Part shown: piece by piece, positions 24,590 through 33,414 of the stretch
How the letters are laid out: the number at the start of each line of letters is the position of its first letter
How positions within the stretch are numbered: the stretch's first letter is position 1
Source: an uncultured Pelagibacteraceae bacterium
GTDB taxonomy: Bacteria; Pseudomonadota; Alphaproteobacteria; Pelagibacterales; Pelagibacteraceae
Reading direction: 5' to 3'
Length of the DNA stretch: 43,710 bases
Assembly (NCBI GenBank): GCA_902517455.1
Contig: CABYCN010000007.1
Location: forward strand, 1-43,710
The notes under the pieces: generated by a model
Told to the model about the DNA's origin: nothing
Databases searched by the model: none
What the model saw: the letters and a program-made list of their open reading frames with translations, nothing else
Made by a program: the position numbers and the translations under genes

Positions 24590-27273
24590 AAAAAAGAGAT
24601 CTTTATTATGAGAGAATTCCTACTAAGTTATTAAGAGAGAATGTTAGGTATTTGGGCACGATATTAGGAAAGGTTATAAAAGATCAAGAAGGTGAAAAAT
24701 TCTTTAGATTAGTTGAAAAGGTTAGAAAGCTTTCTAAAGCAAATAAAAAAAATATTAAATCAGGATATTCATACAAAAAAATAATTCAAACAATTAAGAA
24801 TTTAGATCCACAAAATACCTTTAAGATAACAAGAGCATTTACTCATTTTATGAATTTAATGAATTTGTCGGAGTATATTGATGCCTCAAGAAGTCTAAAC
24901 GAATATGAAAATAGTAAAAAGAAAATTGATAGAACGAATATATTTATTGAGGAAATTTTTGAAGAACTCTTTAAGAATAAAAATATTGGTAACAATAAAA
25001 TATATAATCTTACAAAAAATTTAAATATAGGAATAGTTTTGACAGCTCATCCAACTGAAGTGAAAAGAAGAACGCTTATTCAAAAATATCACAAAATTAT
25101 GGAAATTCTTGAGCAGAGAGATCTACTTAAAGATCATCCTTCAAAATTGAGAATTTTAGATAAAAAACTTTTTGATGAATTAACAATCGTTTGGAATACC
25201 GATGATTTAAAAAGAGTAAGACCGTCTCCATTTGATGAAGCTAGATGGGGTTTAGCAGTGATCGAAGATAGTTTATGGGACACAATCCCTAAGGTTTATA
25301 GACGATTGAATTCAATTTTTATAAAAAATATGAATAAAGGACTTCCTAAAAATTTTAATCCAATTGAATTTGGTTCATGGATGGGTGGGGATAGAGATGG
25401 AAATCCTAATGTAACGTCAAATATCACTAAAGATGTAATTTTATTATCTAGATGGGAAGCGGCTAAATTATATGAAAAATCTTTAACTAAAATTATTAGG
25501 TCATATTCTATGAAAAAATGTTCAAAGCAAATTACACGTCAAGTTGGAAAATCATTTGAACCTTATAGAGCTTTTTTGAGACCTTTAAGAGACAAAATGA
25601 GAATAACTCACAGAGCTATCGAAAAACATTTAGTTAGCCAAGAACCTTTAAATTATGAAAAATTGTTAAATTCTAGAGAAGAAATACTCAAACCTTTAAG
25701 GGTAGTAAGAGAGTCTTTAGAAAAAAATAATAATCAAAATATAGCTAGTGGAGAATTATTAGATTTAATGAGGAGGGCTAAATGTTTTGGAATTAATCTA
25801 GCAAGACTTGATATACGTCAAGAGTCTTCAAGGCATAACCAATTAATTTACGAATTAGTAAAATTAAAATTCAAAAAAGATTATTTTCAATTTAGTGAAA
25901 AAGAAAAGATTAATTTTTTAAAATCATTAATTATTAAAAAGAAAAATATTATAAAAAATTTTAATTTTAAAAATGAGGAAAATATTGAAGTTTGGTCAAC
26001 TTTTAAAGCTCTTTCTAATGAACCAACTGAGTGCCTAGGTGCTTATGTAATTTCTATGACAGCTTCTGCATCAGATATATTATCAGTTTATTTTTTACAA
26101 AAAGAGGCAAATATAAAAAATAAGTTAAGAGTAGTTCCATTGTTTGAAACCCTAGATGATCTTATAAACTCAAAATTGATAATGCAGACTTTATTCTCGC
26201 AAAAATGGTATAGAAAATTGATTAAAAATAAACAAGAAGTAATGATAGGGTACTCAGACTCAGGTAAGGATGCTGGTAAAATGTGTGCGAGTTGGCATCA
26301 GTACAAAGCTCAAGAAGAAATAGTTAAATTAGCTAAAAAATTTAACATTGAAGTCGTTTTCTTTCATGGACGAGGAGGTTCTGCAGGTAGAGGTGGTGGC
26401 CCTATACAAGCAACTCTAAGATCTTTACCACCAAACTCTGTAAATGGTAAAATTAGAATTACCGATCAAGGAGAAGTAATTCAGCAAAAATATGGTTATG
26501 AACCTTTAGCAAAATATAATTTGTGTAGTTATATTGGTGCTGTAACTGAAGCTACTTTAAATCCGCCACCATCTCCAAAAAATAATTGGCGAGACTTGAT
26601 TGAAAAAATGTCAGACATATCTAAAAGTTCTTATAGAAAAAATATTAATCAAAGTTCAGAATTTATAAAATATTTTAAAATTGTGACACCGCATGTTGCT
26701 TTAGGAAAATTATCAATTGGTTCTAGACCTTCAAAAAGAAAAAATGTTGATAATATTAAAAGTTTGAGAGCAATCCCATGGGTTTTTGCATGGACTCAAA
26801 TTAGATTAATGCTCCCAGCTTGGTTGGGTTCTACGGAGGCTTTAAGGTATGCCTATGATAAAAGATCTAGAAAAACTTTATTTGATATGGAGAAAAATTG
26901 GCCATTTTTTAATGCAATGCTTGATATGCTTGATATGGTAATTTCTAAAGTTGATCCAGATATTTCAAAAATTTACGAGGATTTTCTTGCTGACGAGAGT
27001 CTTAAAAAAGTAGGAAGGAAGCTTAGATATCAATTTGATATTATTAAAAAACTAAATAAGAAAATAACACCCAAAGAGATTGCTCTTATTAGAAAGCCAT
27101 TTAGATCTCCAATTATTGTTAGAAATATATATACCGAAGTATTGAATATAATTCAGCCTGTTGTAATTAAAAAACTTAAAGTCAATAAAAACGCTAAAAA
27201 TAAGCAGTATTTAAATGATGCTCTGCTCACCTCGATAGCTGGTATTTCAGCTGCAATGAAAAACACTGGTTGA
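24586..27273 (+). CDS. ppc: Phosphoenolpyruvate carboxylase
   Basis: This enzyme carboxylates PEP with bicarbonate to oxaloacetate, an anaplerotic reaction refilling the TCA cycle. The 895 aa are full length. Catalytic H155 is in VLTAHPTEVKRR, the second signature is GSWMGGDRDGNPNVT (around residues 263-277), followed by GYSDSGKDAGK and the glycine-rich HGRGGSAGRGGGP loop. The C-terminal tail ends MKNTG, resembling the family's conserved NTG end. It starts within the preceding glycosyltransferase stop (ATGA) and converges on umuC with 8 bases between stops. Confidence 0.97.
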   Translation: MKKRDLYYERIPTKLLRENVRYLGTILGKVIKDQEGEKFFRLVEKVRKLSKANKKNIKSGYSYKKIIQTIKNLDPQNTFKITRAFTHFMNLMNLSEYIDASRSLNEYENSKKKIDRTNIFIEEIFEELFKNKNIGNNKIYNLTKNLNIGIVLTAHPTEVKRRTLIQKYHKIMEILEQRDLLKDHPSKLRILDKKLFDELTIVWNTDDLKRVRPSPFDEARWGLAVIEDSLWDTIPKVYRRLNSIFIKNMNKGLPKNFNPIEFGSWMGGDRDGNPNVTSNITKDVILLSRWEAAKLYEKSLTKIIRSYSMKKCSKQITRQVGKSFEPYRAFLRPLRDKMRITHRAIEKHLVSQEPLNYEKLLNSREEILKPLRVVRESLEKNNNQNIASGELLDLMRRAKCFGINLARLDIRQESSRHNQLIYELVKLKFKKDYFQFSEKEKINFLKSLIIKKKNIIKNFNFKNEENIEVWSTFKALSNEPTECLGAYVISMTASASDILSVYFLQKEANIKNKLRVVPLFETLDDLINSKLIMQTLFSQKWYRKLIKNKQEVMIGYSDSGKDAGKMCASWHQYKAQEEIVKLAKKFNIEVVFFHGRGGSAGRGGGPIQATLRSLPPNSVNGKIRITDQGEVIQQKYGYEPLAKYNLCSYIGAVTEATLNPPPSPKNNWRDLIEKMSDISKSSYRKNINQSSEFIKYFKIVTPHVALGKLSIGSRPSKRKNVDNIKSLRAIPWVFAWTQIRLMLPAWLGSTEALRYAYDKRSRKTLFDMEKNWPFFNAMLDMLDMVISKVDPDISKIYEDFLADESLKKVGRKLRYQFDIIKKLNKKITPKEIALIRKPFRSPIIVRNIYTEVLNIIQPVVIKKLKVNKNAKNKQYLNDALLTSIAGISAAMKNTG

Positions 27274-27281
27274 TAGTTTTT

Positions 27282-28562
27282 TTAGATGGCTCTAATTGTT
27301 GGTAGACAATAAAAATCTGCCGTATCTATTTTAGAGGAATACTCTCTTCTCATATTCCATTTTTTTTGAACTCCTGCACTTGCAAGACTTAATGTTGATC
27401 TTCCATATCTATAATTAGTGTTATCAATTGATCGCATTAAAGTTTTTATTTTTTCGTCCTTTTCTGATGAGAATAAGTTTTTTCTACAATCGTCATTACG
27501 TAATCCTGTAAGCATAACACCTGCTTTTTGATACTGATAACCATCTTTAAAAATTTTCTCCAATATAGAAATTGCGGTTTTTACAGTTTCAATACTGTTA
27601 TTTGTTGCAATTGGAAAATCGATTGTTTTCGCATTTGAATAATATCCATAATTTCTTTGAAAGGGGCTAGTTCTAACAAATACAGTTATAGCTTTTGCAA
27701 CTAAAGACTCTGATCTAATTTTTTCAGATGCGTTTAAACAATAATTTGCAACTGCCTCTTTTAGTTCATGAAATTTTTCAATTCTTTTTCCAAATGATCT
27801 TGAGACAACACAGCTTTTTCTTTTTGTTTGTGTAGTTTCTAAACTGATGCAAGGAATTCCTCTGAGTTCCATTGCAGTTCGTGAACTTAAAACATTAGAA
27901 CATTTTTTAATCCACGTATTAGACTTATTTTTAAGTTGCTTTGCATTATAAATCCCGTTCTTTTGATAAAACTTTGTAAGCTGTTTACCGACACCCCAAA
28001 CGTCATTAATTTCAACTTTTTCTAAAATAGGGTCTAAATTTTCTATTCCAATTAAGCTTGTTACCCCTGATTGTTTTTTCTTTGCAATATGATTTGCAAC
28101 TTTACTTAAAGTCTTAGTTTTAGCAATTCCAATACTAGTTGGAATACCAGTCCATTGTAAAACAGTATCTCTGATTTCTCTACCAACTTTCTCTACTTCA
28201 CTATCAGAAAAATTCGACAAGTCTAAAAATGCTTCATCAATTGAATAAACTTCTATTTCTGAATTAAACCTTTTGAGTGTTCTCATTACTCTTCTAGATA
28301 AATCTCCATATAAAGAATAATTTGAGGAAAATACCTCAACTTTATTCTTCACAATAATATCTTTAGCTTTAAAATAAGGCTCACCCATTTTAATTCCTAA
28401 AGCTTTTGCTTCATTAGATCTCGAGATAATACAACCATCGTTATTAGATAAAACGACGACAGGTTTTTTTCTTATTCTTGGATTAAACAACCTTTCACAA
28501 GAAACATAGAAAGAATTACAATCAACTAAAGCTAGTTTTTTAGTACGTTGAATGGATGACAT
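27282..28562 (-). CDS. umuC: Translesion DNA polymerase V catalytic subunit
   Basis: A Y-family error-prone polymerase that copies past DNA lesions. The 426 aa match UmuC. Palm residues are D14 in ALVDCNSFYVSCERLF and D109-E110 in YSIDEAFLDLS. The segment SNNDGCIISRSNEAKALGIKMG is the usual finger region, and GVGKQLTKF near residue 190 is the helix-hairpin-helix. The start overlaps the umuD end by 23 bases, so the two are translated together under the SOS-type promoter at 28936-28982. Confidence 0.95.
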   Translation of the reverse strand: MSSIQRTKKLALVDCNSFYVSCERLFNPRIRKKPVVVLSNNDGCIISRSNEAKALGIKMGEPYFKAKDIIVKNKVEVFSSNYSLYGDLSRRVMRTLKRFNSEIEVYSIDEAFLDLSNFSDSEVEKVGREIRDTVLQWTGIPTSIGIAKTKTLSKVANHIAKKKQSGVTSLIGIENLDPILEKVEINDVWGVGKQLTKFYQKNGIYNAKQLKNKSNTWIKKCSNVLSSRTAMELRGIPCISLETTQTKRKSCVVSRSFGKRIEKFHELKEAVANYCLNASEKIRSESLVAKAITVFVRTSPFQRNYGYYSNAKTIDFPIATNNSIETVKTAISILEKIFKDGYQYQKAGVMLTGLRNDDCRKNLFSSEKDEKIKTLMRSIDNTNYRYGRSTLSLASAGVQKKWNMRREYSSKIDTADFYCLPTIRAI

Positions 28563-28935
28563 AAGTCACAACTCCCCAGATAAAAATATCTTGTTCTTCA
28601 TTAATTAAAATTCTATTAGAAAACTCTTTAGAACCAGAGGTTAGAAATTTTTTATCTCTTTCTTGAACTAAAGTTTTAACTACGAGTTCGTCATGAACAT
28701 TTGCAATAACTGTTGAAAAATTTTTTGGTTTTAAACTTTTATCGACAACTAATAAGTCTCCATCATTAATCCCAACATCGACCATCGATTTTCCTTGCAC
28801 TCGGATGATGAAAGTGGCCGGAACATTTTTAATTAAATGCATGTTAAGATCGATATCTTCCTCAATATAATCAGTAGCAGGGGATGGGAAACCAGCACCT
28901 GCTTTATGCAAATAGTAAGGAATAGTGAGCTTCAT
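28540..28935 (-). CDS. umuD: DNA polymerase V accessory protein, self-cleaving
   Basis: UmuD undergoes RecA-stimulated self-cleavage and then joins UmuC. The 131 aa include the cleavage region AGAGFPSPA, with the bond between A14 and G15 where E. coli has Cys-Gly. The catalytic pair is S50 in VQGKSMVD and K87 in ELVVKTL (S24-type LexA/UmuD peptidase fold). The N-terminal arm is about ten residues shorter than in E. coli. The ATG directly follows a LexA-like box, leaving room for only a very short leader. It lies upstream of and overlaps umuC. Confidence 0.93.
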   Translation of the reverse strand: MKLTIPYYLHKAGAGFPSPATDYIEEDIDLNMHLIKNVPATFIIRVQGKSMVDVGINDGDLLVVDKSLKPKNFSTVIANVHDELVVKTLVQERDKKFLTSGSKEFSNRILINEEQDIFIWGVVTYVIHSTY

Positions 28936-28950
28936 GTTCTTGTTTTGTTC
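28936..28950 (-). promoter_or_regulatory. Alphaproteobacterial-type LexA (SOS) box of umuDC
   Basis: The plus strand reads GTTCTTGTTTTGTTC, an exact GTTC-N7-GTTC, the consensus LexA site of alphaproteobacteria. It touches the umuD ATG and would overlap the transcription start of the promoter predicted at 28954-28982, so bound LexA would block transcription. The match is direct; LexA binding is inferred. Confidence 0.85.
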
Positions 28951-28953
28951 TTA

Positions 28954-28982
28954 TTTGTAGCGCACTTATACAATGTAGTCAA
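28954..28982 (-). promoter_or_regulatory. Predicted sigma-70-type promoter of umuDC
   Basis: On the minus strand, TTGACT (-35, 28977-28982) is separated by exactly 17 bases from TACAAA (-10, 28954-28959). The -35 matches consensus at five of six positions, unusual in AT-rich DNA. Initiation would fall inside the LexA box, giving a leader of about ten bases or less. Confidence 0.6.
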
Positions 28983-29100
28983 TAGGTTGTATTTTGAGTC
29001 CATAATTGAATCAAAAATGAATCAAAACGTGAACATCAAAACTATATTTTGTATGCTTGTGGATAACTTTAACCAGAGATAGTTTAACAATTGCGCTGAT

Positions 29101-29469
29101 ATGAAAAAACTTACTTGCCACTGTGGAGAGATTGAAATTCAGATTAATTTAAAAAAAGAAATAAATGAATTAATGAGATGTAATTGCTCTATGTGTAAAA
29201 GAAAAGGAACAATGGTTGCAACAATTAATAAAGATGATTTAAAAGTCATAAAGGGAGAAGATAAAATTAAGACTTATCAATTTAATACCAGGGTGGCTAA
29301 GCATCATTTTTGCTCAAACTGTGGTATTCACACTCATAATCAAAGGAGAAGTGATCCAAATTCTTTTGGAGTTAATGTGGGATGCATCGACGAAATAAAG
29401 CCAAATAAATTATTTAAATTAAAGACCTTTGTAAATGACGGACAAAATCATATAAAGGATAGAAAATAA
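29101..29469 (+). CDS. GFA/CENP-V domain zinc protein, copy 1
   Basis: A 122-aa protein of the glutathione-dependent formaldehyde-activating (GFA) fold. Zinc-binding cysteines follow the family pattern: CHCG near residues 6-9, CNCSMC near 27-32, and FCSNCGIHTH near 70-79. True Gfa binds the formaldehyde-glutathione adduct, but most short homologues have no proven reaction. It is followed after two bases by a related copy. The pair is transcribed away from umuDC across 165 bases. A role in formaldehyde handling fits methyl-compound oxidation in SAR11, as inference only. Confidence 0.82.
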   Translation: MKKLTCHCGEIEIQINLKKEINELMRCNCSMCKRKGTMVATINKDDLKVIKGEDKIKTYQFNTRVAKHHFCSNCGIHTHNQRRSDPNSFGVNVGCIDEIKPNKLFKLKTFVNDGQNHIKDRK

Positions 29470-29471
29470 AA

Positions 29472-29834
29472 ATGAAAAAATTAATATGTCATTGTGGGGC
29501 TATTGAAGCCGAAATTAATTTAGATGGGGATTTAGCTAAAGTGATTAAATGTAATTGTTCTATTTGTAAAAGAAAAGGTGCAATTATGTCGATGGTTAAA
29601 AATGAAGATTTTAAAATCGTAAAAGGAAAGGATAAATTAAGTCTTTACCAGTTTCATTCAAAAGTTGCTAAACATTATTTTTGCTCTGATTGTGGAATTT
29701 ATACTCATCATAATCCAAGGATTAATCCAGCGATGACAGGTTTCAATGTTGGATGTATTGATGAAATAAATACATTTGAATTAAACGAAGTTCCTGTGAA
29801 TGATGGTCAAAATCATCCTTTAGATAAAAAATAA
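29472..29834 (+). CDS. GFA/CENP-V domain zinc protein, copy 2
   Basis: A 120-aa tandem paralogue of the preceding gene, about half identical by eye, with all zinc cysteines retained (CHCG, CNCSIC, FCSDCG) and the same GCIDEI and VNDGQNH endings. The differences cluster in the first loop (residues 18-26) and around residues 80-90 near the presumed substrate pocket. This suggests the copies have diverged in ligand rather than being redundant. It starts two bases after copy 1 and lies five bases before the glycerate kinase-like gene, so all three are probably one transcript. Confidence 0.82.
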   Translation: MKKLICHCGAIEAEINLDGDLAKVIKCNCSICKRKGAIMSMVKNEDFKIVKGKDKLSLYQFHSKVAKHYFCSDCGIYTHHNPRINPAMTGFNVGCIDEINTFELNEVPVNDGQNHPLDKK

Positions 29835-29839
29835 TTTTC

Positions 29840-30769
29840 ATGCAGCAATATAGTTTATGTTTTGGTAAGGTAAAAAAAGATTGCTTGAAGTTCATTAAAT
29901 CTCAAGAAACAAAAGCAGATAAATTTAAAAATAAAGAAAGAATGATTAAATCTTTTTTAATCCCACTTTGCTTTTGGATCAATAAAAAAGCTGAAAATAA
30001 AAGACCGTATTTTGTAGGTTTAGCAGGAGGCCAAGGAACTGGCAAAACTACAATTAGTTCATTAATAAGAATTATTTTAACTGAATATTTTAAATTAAAT
30101 GTATTTAGGATTTCAATAGATGATTTTTATAAAACAAGAAAAGAACGAATTAGTTTATCAAAAAAAGTACATCCTATGCTATTAACAAGGGGAGTTCCTG
30201 GAACTCATGATATTAACATGATGTTGAATTTCTTTAGACAGTCAAAGAGTAAGAAATTTAAAAGATTAAAGCTACCAACTTTTAATAAAGCTATTGATGA
30301 TAGATATAACAAAAAATACTGGTATGATTTAAAAAAAAGGCCAGATGTAATTATTTTTGAGGGTTGGTGTGTTGGTGCAAAATCTGAGAAAAATAATACT
30401 TTAAATAAAGCAATAAATTCATTGGAAAGACTAAAAGACCAAAAAAAAATTTGGAGAAAATATGTTAACCATCAGCTAAAATTAAAGTACAAAAACTTAT
30501 ATACACAGTTAAATTGTTTAATTTACCTTAAGGCAAAAAATTTTAGTTTATTACAAAAATGGAGATTAAAACAAGAGAGGAAACTTTGGGTAAAAAGTAA
30601 AGCGAAATCGAAAATAATGAGTAGGGGAGATGTATTAAATTTTATGCAAACTTATCAAAGAATAACCCAACATATGTTTAGAAATATGCCTAAGTATGCA
30701 TCAATAATATTTAATTTAAATAGTAACCATCAAATTAAATCTGCTGTATATAAAAAACAAAATGATTAA
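29840..30769 (+). CDS. D-glycerate 3-kinase-like P-loop kinase
   Basis: A 309-aa protein of the phosphoribulokinase/uridine-kinase-like P-loop group. It shows Walker A GGQGTGKTT at residues 63-71, SIDDFY near 96, a RGVPGTHDI loop near 114, and the EGWCVGAKS Walker B-side motif near 172. This set is typical of plant-type D-glycerate 3-kinase (GLYK), which phosphorylates glycerate into 3-phosphoglycerate. Plausible roles are glycolate or serine-cycle carbon recovery. The stop overlaps the TolC-family start by 8 bases. Substrate is inferred from the family. Confidence 0.78.
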   Translation: MQQYSLCFGKVKKDCLKFIKSQETKADKFKNKERMIKSFLIPLCFWINKKAENKRPYFVGLAGGQGTGKTTISSLIRIILTEYFKLNVFRISIDDFYKTRKERISLSKKVHPMLLTRGVPGTHDINMMLNFFRQSKSKKFKRLKLPTFNKAIDDRYNKKYWYDLKKRPDVIIFEGWCVGAKSEKNNTLNKAINSLERLKDQKKIWRKYVNHQLKLKYKNLYTQLNCLIYLKAKNFSLLQKWRLKQERKLWVKSKAKSKIMSRGDVLNFMQTYQRITQHMFRNMPKYASIIFNLNSNHQIKSAVYKKQND

Positions 30770-32057
30770 AATTTTAATTATAATTACAAGTTTTTTATTT
30801 TATCTTAACAATGCTAATGCAGAAACTTTTTCAGCAGCATTAAAAAAAGCTTATAATGACAATAATGAGTTAAATGCGGAAAGAGAAAGTTTAAATATTT
30901 CTGAGCAAGAATTAAAAATTTCAACAAGTTCATATTTACCTTCTGTCACCTTAAGTGGCAGTAAAAGTTCAGAAGATACTAATAAATTAACTAATCAAAA
31001 TGGGACCAATGCAACAATTTCAGATGTAGACCCAACAGTTCAATCACTAACCATTACACAGACATTAGTCGATTTTGGAAGAGGTGCAGAGTTAAGTAAA
31101 AGTAAAATTGGTATTGAACTAGCTAAAGTAAAGCTTTTAAAAAAAGAGCAAGAAATACTATATAAATCAATTGAAGCTTATACGGGTTTAATCTCAGCTA
31201 ACGAAAAACTTAAGATTAATAAATCGAATGTTGATTTACTAGATCGTCAACTTGAAACAGATAGAATTAGACTTGAAAGAGGTAATATATCTTTATCAGA
31301 TGTTGCTCAGTCAGAGTCTTCTTTAGCAGGTGCACAAGCAAAATTGATCCAAGCTGAAAACGATTTTCTAACTAGTAAGCTAAATTATGAAAATGTGATT
31401 GGCACTATTAATGATGCAGAGGCACTAGATAAATCGTCAATAATAAAAGTTAATTTACCTAGCGAACTTAAATCTGCAATAGAAATATCAAAAAAAAGTA
31501 ACCCAGATTTAATAATAGCTCAACTTGAGTATGAGCAATCAAAAAAAGATACAACCAGTGCAAGATCTGATTTAGCTCCAACAGCAACACTATCTTTTGA
31601 TAGAACAAAAACAGATGATTTAAGTTCTACTTTCGATGAAAAGGAACAAGATACTTTAAAGGCAACTGTCACATGGCCATTTTTTTCAGGTGGTAAGAAT
31701 TATGCAAATTTAAATAAAAACAAAAGTTTGGAGACACAAAAAAATCTTCTCCTAAGTAATATGACTAAAAAAAATCAAACAGATGTTGCAAGCGCTTGGT
31801 CAAATTATCAATCAAATAAAAGTCTACTTAGTTCAGTAAGAGCTCAAGTGAATGCTGCTGAGATTGCAAATGAGGGAATTGTAGCTGAATACAATAGTGG
31901 TTCTGATAGAACTACTTTAGAGGTTATTCAGTCTAACTCGTTATTGTTAAATGCTCAGATTTCATTAGCAGACTCAGAAAGAAACTATGTTCTCTCACAG
32001 TTTAATCTTCTTAAATCTATTGGATTATTGAACAGTGCCTACTTAAAAATCCTGTAA
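30762..32057 (+). CDS. TolC-family outer membrane efflux/secretion channel protein
   Basis: A 431-aa protein with a signal peptide (cut after NANA, about residue 20) and two OEP repeats of long amphipathic helices and short strands: SLNISEQELKISTSSYLPSV in repeat one and YEQSKKDTTSARSDLAPT in repeat two. Beta-barrel strands include TLSGSKSS, ITQTLVDFG and ATVTWPFFSGG. TolC trimers form the outer channel of drug efflux and type I secretion systems. No inner-membrane or adaptor partner is adjacent, so the system it serves is unknown. It overlaps the upstream kinase gene by 8 bases. Confidence 0.92.
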   Translation: MIKILIIITSFLFYLNNANAETFSAALKKAYNDNNELNAERESLNISEQELKISTSSYLPSVTLSGSKSSEDTNKLTNQNGTNATISDVDPTVQSLTITQTLVDFGRGAELSKSKIGIELAKVKLLKKEQEILYKSIEAYTGLISANEKLKINKSNVDLLDRQLETDRIRLERGNISLSDVAQSESSLAGAQAKLIQAENDFLTSKLNYENVIGTINDAEALDKSSIIKVNLPSELKSAIEISKKSNPDLIIAQLEYEQSKKDTTSARSDLAPTATLSFDRTKTDDLSSTFDEKEQDTLKATVTWPFFSGGKNYANLNKNKSLETQKNLLLSNMTKKNQTDVASAWSNYQSNKSLLSSVRAQVNAAEIANEGIVAEYNSGSDRTTLEVIQSNSLLLNAQISLADSERNYVLSQFNLLKSIGLLNSAYLKIL

Positions 32058-32090
32058 TATTGGGGTTTTTAGGCCATATTAAATTTAATC

Positions 32091-32120
32091 TTGCAAATGA
32101 GAACAAAAGTAGTACATAAT
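32091..32120 (+). promoter_or_regulatory. Candidate recA promoter with a degenerate LexA box
   Basis: TTGCAA (32091-32096) and CATAAT (32115-32120) make a plausible -35/-10 pair with an 18-base spacer. Lying across the spacer and first -10 base is GAACAAAAGTAGTAC (32101-32115). This is GAAC-N7-GTAC, one base from the reverse complement of the alphaproteobacterial LexA consensus GTTC-N7-GTTC. Location between the promoter elements is classic for a repressor site. Support is moderate because of the mismatch. Confidence 0.5.
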
Positions 32121-32165
32121 AAATTTATGATTCGAGTGTTAATAATTAAAAAAAAAGAGGCTTAA

Positions 32166-33314
32166 ATGACAAAAAATAATTTAAAGGTAGTTAAATCTAC
32201 CAAAGATCAAGAAATGGATGTTAAAGAAAAGAATAAAGCATTAGATGCTGCGATCAACCAAATAACTGACAACTTCGGAAAAGGTTCAGTTATGAAGTTA
32301 GGTGAAAAAAGAGCTATGGATATCGAGTCGATATCTACAGGATCTTTAAGCTTAGACTTAGCTTTAGGAATAGGTGGATTGCCTAAAGGAAGAATTGTAG
32401 AAGTTTATGGTCCAGAGTCTTCTGGAAAAACAACATTAGCATTGCAAGTTGTTGCTGAAGCTCAAAAGGCTGGTGGTATTTGTGCTTTTGTTGATGCAGA
32501 ACATGCTTTAGATCCGGTTTATGCAAAAAAATTAGGTGTGAATACTGAAGAACTTTTAATTTCGCAACCAGATGCAGGCGAGCAAGCCTTAGAAATAGCA
32601 GATACGCTAGTAAAATCAGGCTCTATTTCAGTGATCGTCATTGACTCAGTTGCTGCATTAACTCCCAAAGCTGAAATTGAAGGCGAGATGGGTGACCATC
32701 ATGTTGGTCTTCAATCAAGATTAATGAGTCAGGCTTTAAGAAAGTTAACTGGTTCAATTTCAAATACAAACACAATGATGATTTTTATTAATCAAATTAG
32801 AATGAAAATTGGAGTTATGTTTGGAAGTCCTGAAACTACATCAGGCGGAAATGCACTTAAGTTTTATTCATCTGTAAGAATGGACATTAGAAGAATTGGT
32901 GCCATCAAAGATAAAGATGAAATTATTGGTAACTCTACAAGAGTGAAAGTTGTTAAAAATAAAGTTGCTCCACCATTTAAAGTTGTTGAATTCGATTTAA
33001 TGTATGGAAAAGGAATTAGCAAAATGGGTGAGCTGGTAGACCTAGGAGCTAAAGCCGATATTATTGAAAAATCAGGTGCTTGGTATGCTTATAAGGGTGA
33101 GAAAATTGGACAAGGAAGAGAAAATGCCAAAGTCTATTTAGCTCAAAACCCACAAGTTGCTGCGGAAATTGAAATGGCAATTAGGGAAAAAGCTGGTGTG
33201 ATTTCTAAAAAGATTGAAGGAAATCCATTAAGTCCTGAAAAAATTGAAAAAGAGAAGAAAGTAGCTGAAAAAGAAGAAGCTGAAAAAGAAGCTACTCCTC
33301 CTAAAAAGAACTAG
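32166..33314 (+). CDS. recA: Recombinase RecA
   Basis: RecA forms filaments on single-stranded DNA, drives homologous strand exchange and triggers self-cleavage of LexA and UmuD. The 382 aa include an extra basic N-terminal arm of about 20 residues. Walker [10 protein letters not shown] is at residues 82-90, followed by the [13 protein letters not shown] Walker B region, the L1/L2 DNA-binding loops ([28 protein letters not shown]), and a Lys/Glu-rich tail. A GAGG Shine-Dalgarno site lies 7 bases upstream of the ATG. A GC-rich hairpin follows. Confidence 0.98.
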   Translation: MTKNNLKVVKSTKDQEMDVKEKNKALDAAINQITDNFGKGSVMKLGEKRAMDIESISTGSLSLDLALGIGGLPKGRIVEVYGPESSGKTTLALQVVAEAQKAGGICAFVDAEHALDPVYAKKLGVNTEELLISQPDAGEQALEIADTLVKSGSISVIVIDSVAALTPKAEIEGEMGDHHVGLQSRLMSQALRKLTGSISNTNTMMIFINQIRMKIGVMFGSPETTSGGNALKFYSSVRMDIRRIGAIKDKDEIIGNSTRVKVVKNKVAPPFKVVEFDLMYGKGISKMGELVDLGAKADIIEKSGAWYAYKGEKIGQGRENAKVYLAQNPQVAAEIEMAIREKAGVISKKIEGNPLSPEKIEKEKKVAEKEEAEKEATPPKKN

Positions 33315-33337
33315 AATTAAAGGTCATCTTTAAATTA

Positions 33338-33364
33338 TAAAGGCGCTTATATTAAGCGCCTTTA
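33338..33364 (+). terminator. Hairpin after recA, probable terminator
   Basis: A perfect 12-bp stem (TAAAGGCGCTTA / TAAGCGCCTTTA) with loop TAT starts 23 bases after the recA stop. It has no long T run on the plus strand, so termination may be weak or the hairpin may serve as a 3' stabiliser. It is among the few GC-rich stems in this AT-rich window. Confidence 0.7.
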
Positions 33365-33414
33365 CCCCTTTATCACTATCTAGACATAGATCAAAAAAGC
33401 TGTATTTTAAAAAT

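Noticed and set aside
29058-29066. TGTGGATAA, the reverse complement of the DnaA box TTATCCACA, in the gap before the GFA genes
   Set aside because: It is a single isolated copy in AT-rich DNA, with no cluster of boxes, no AT-rich unwinding element and no replication gene nearby. One chance match in 44 kb is expected.
28837-29082. 81-codon plus-strand frame across the umuD 5' end and promoter
   Set aside because: It is antisense to umuD and its SOS promoter, has no recognisable domain and has a poor start context.
32056-32085. Imperfect hairpin (TAATAT-T-GG ... CCATATTA) after the TolC-family gene
   Set aside because: It has a bulge, a long loop and no following T run, so it is not a convincing terminator.
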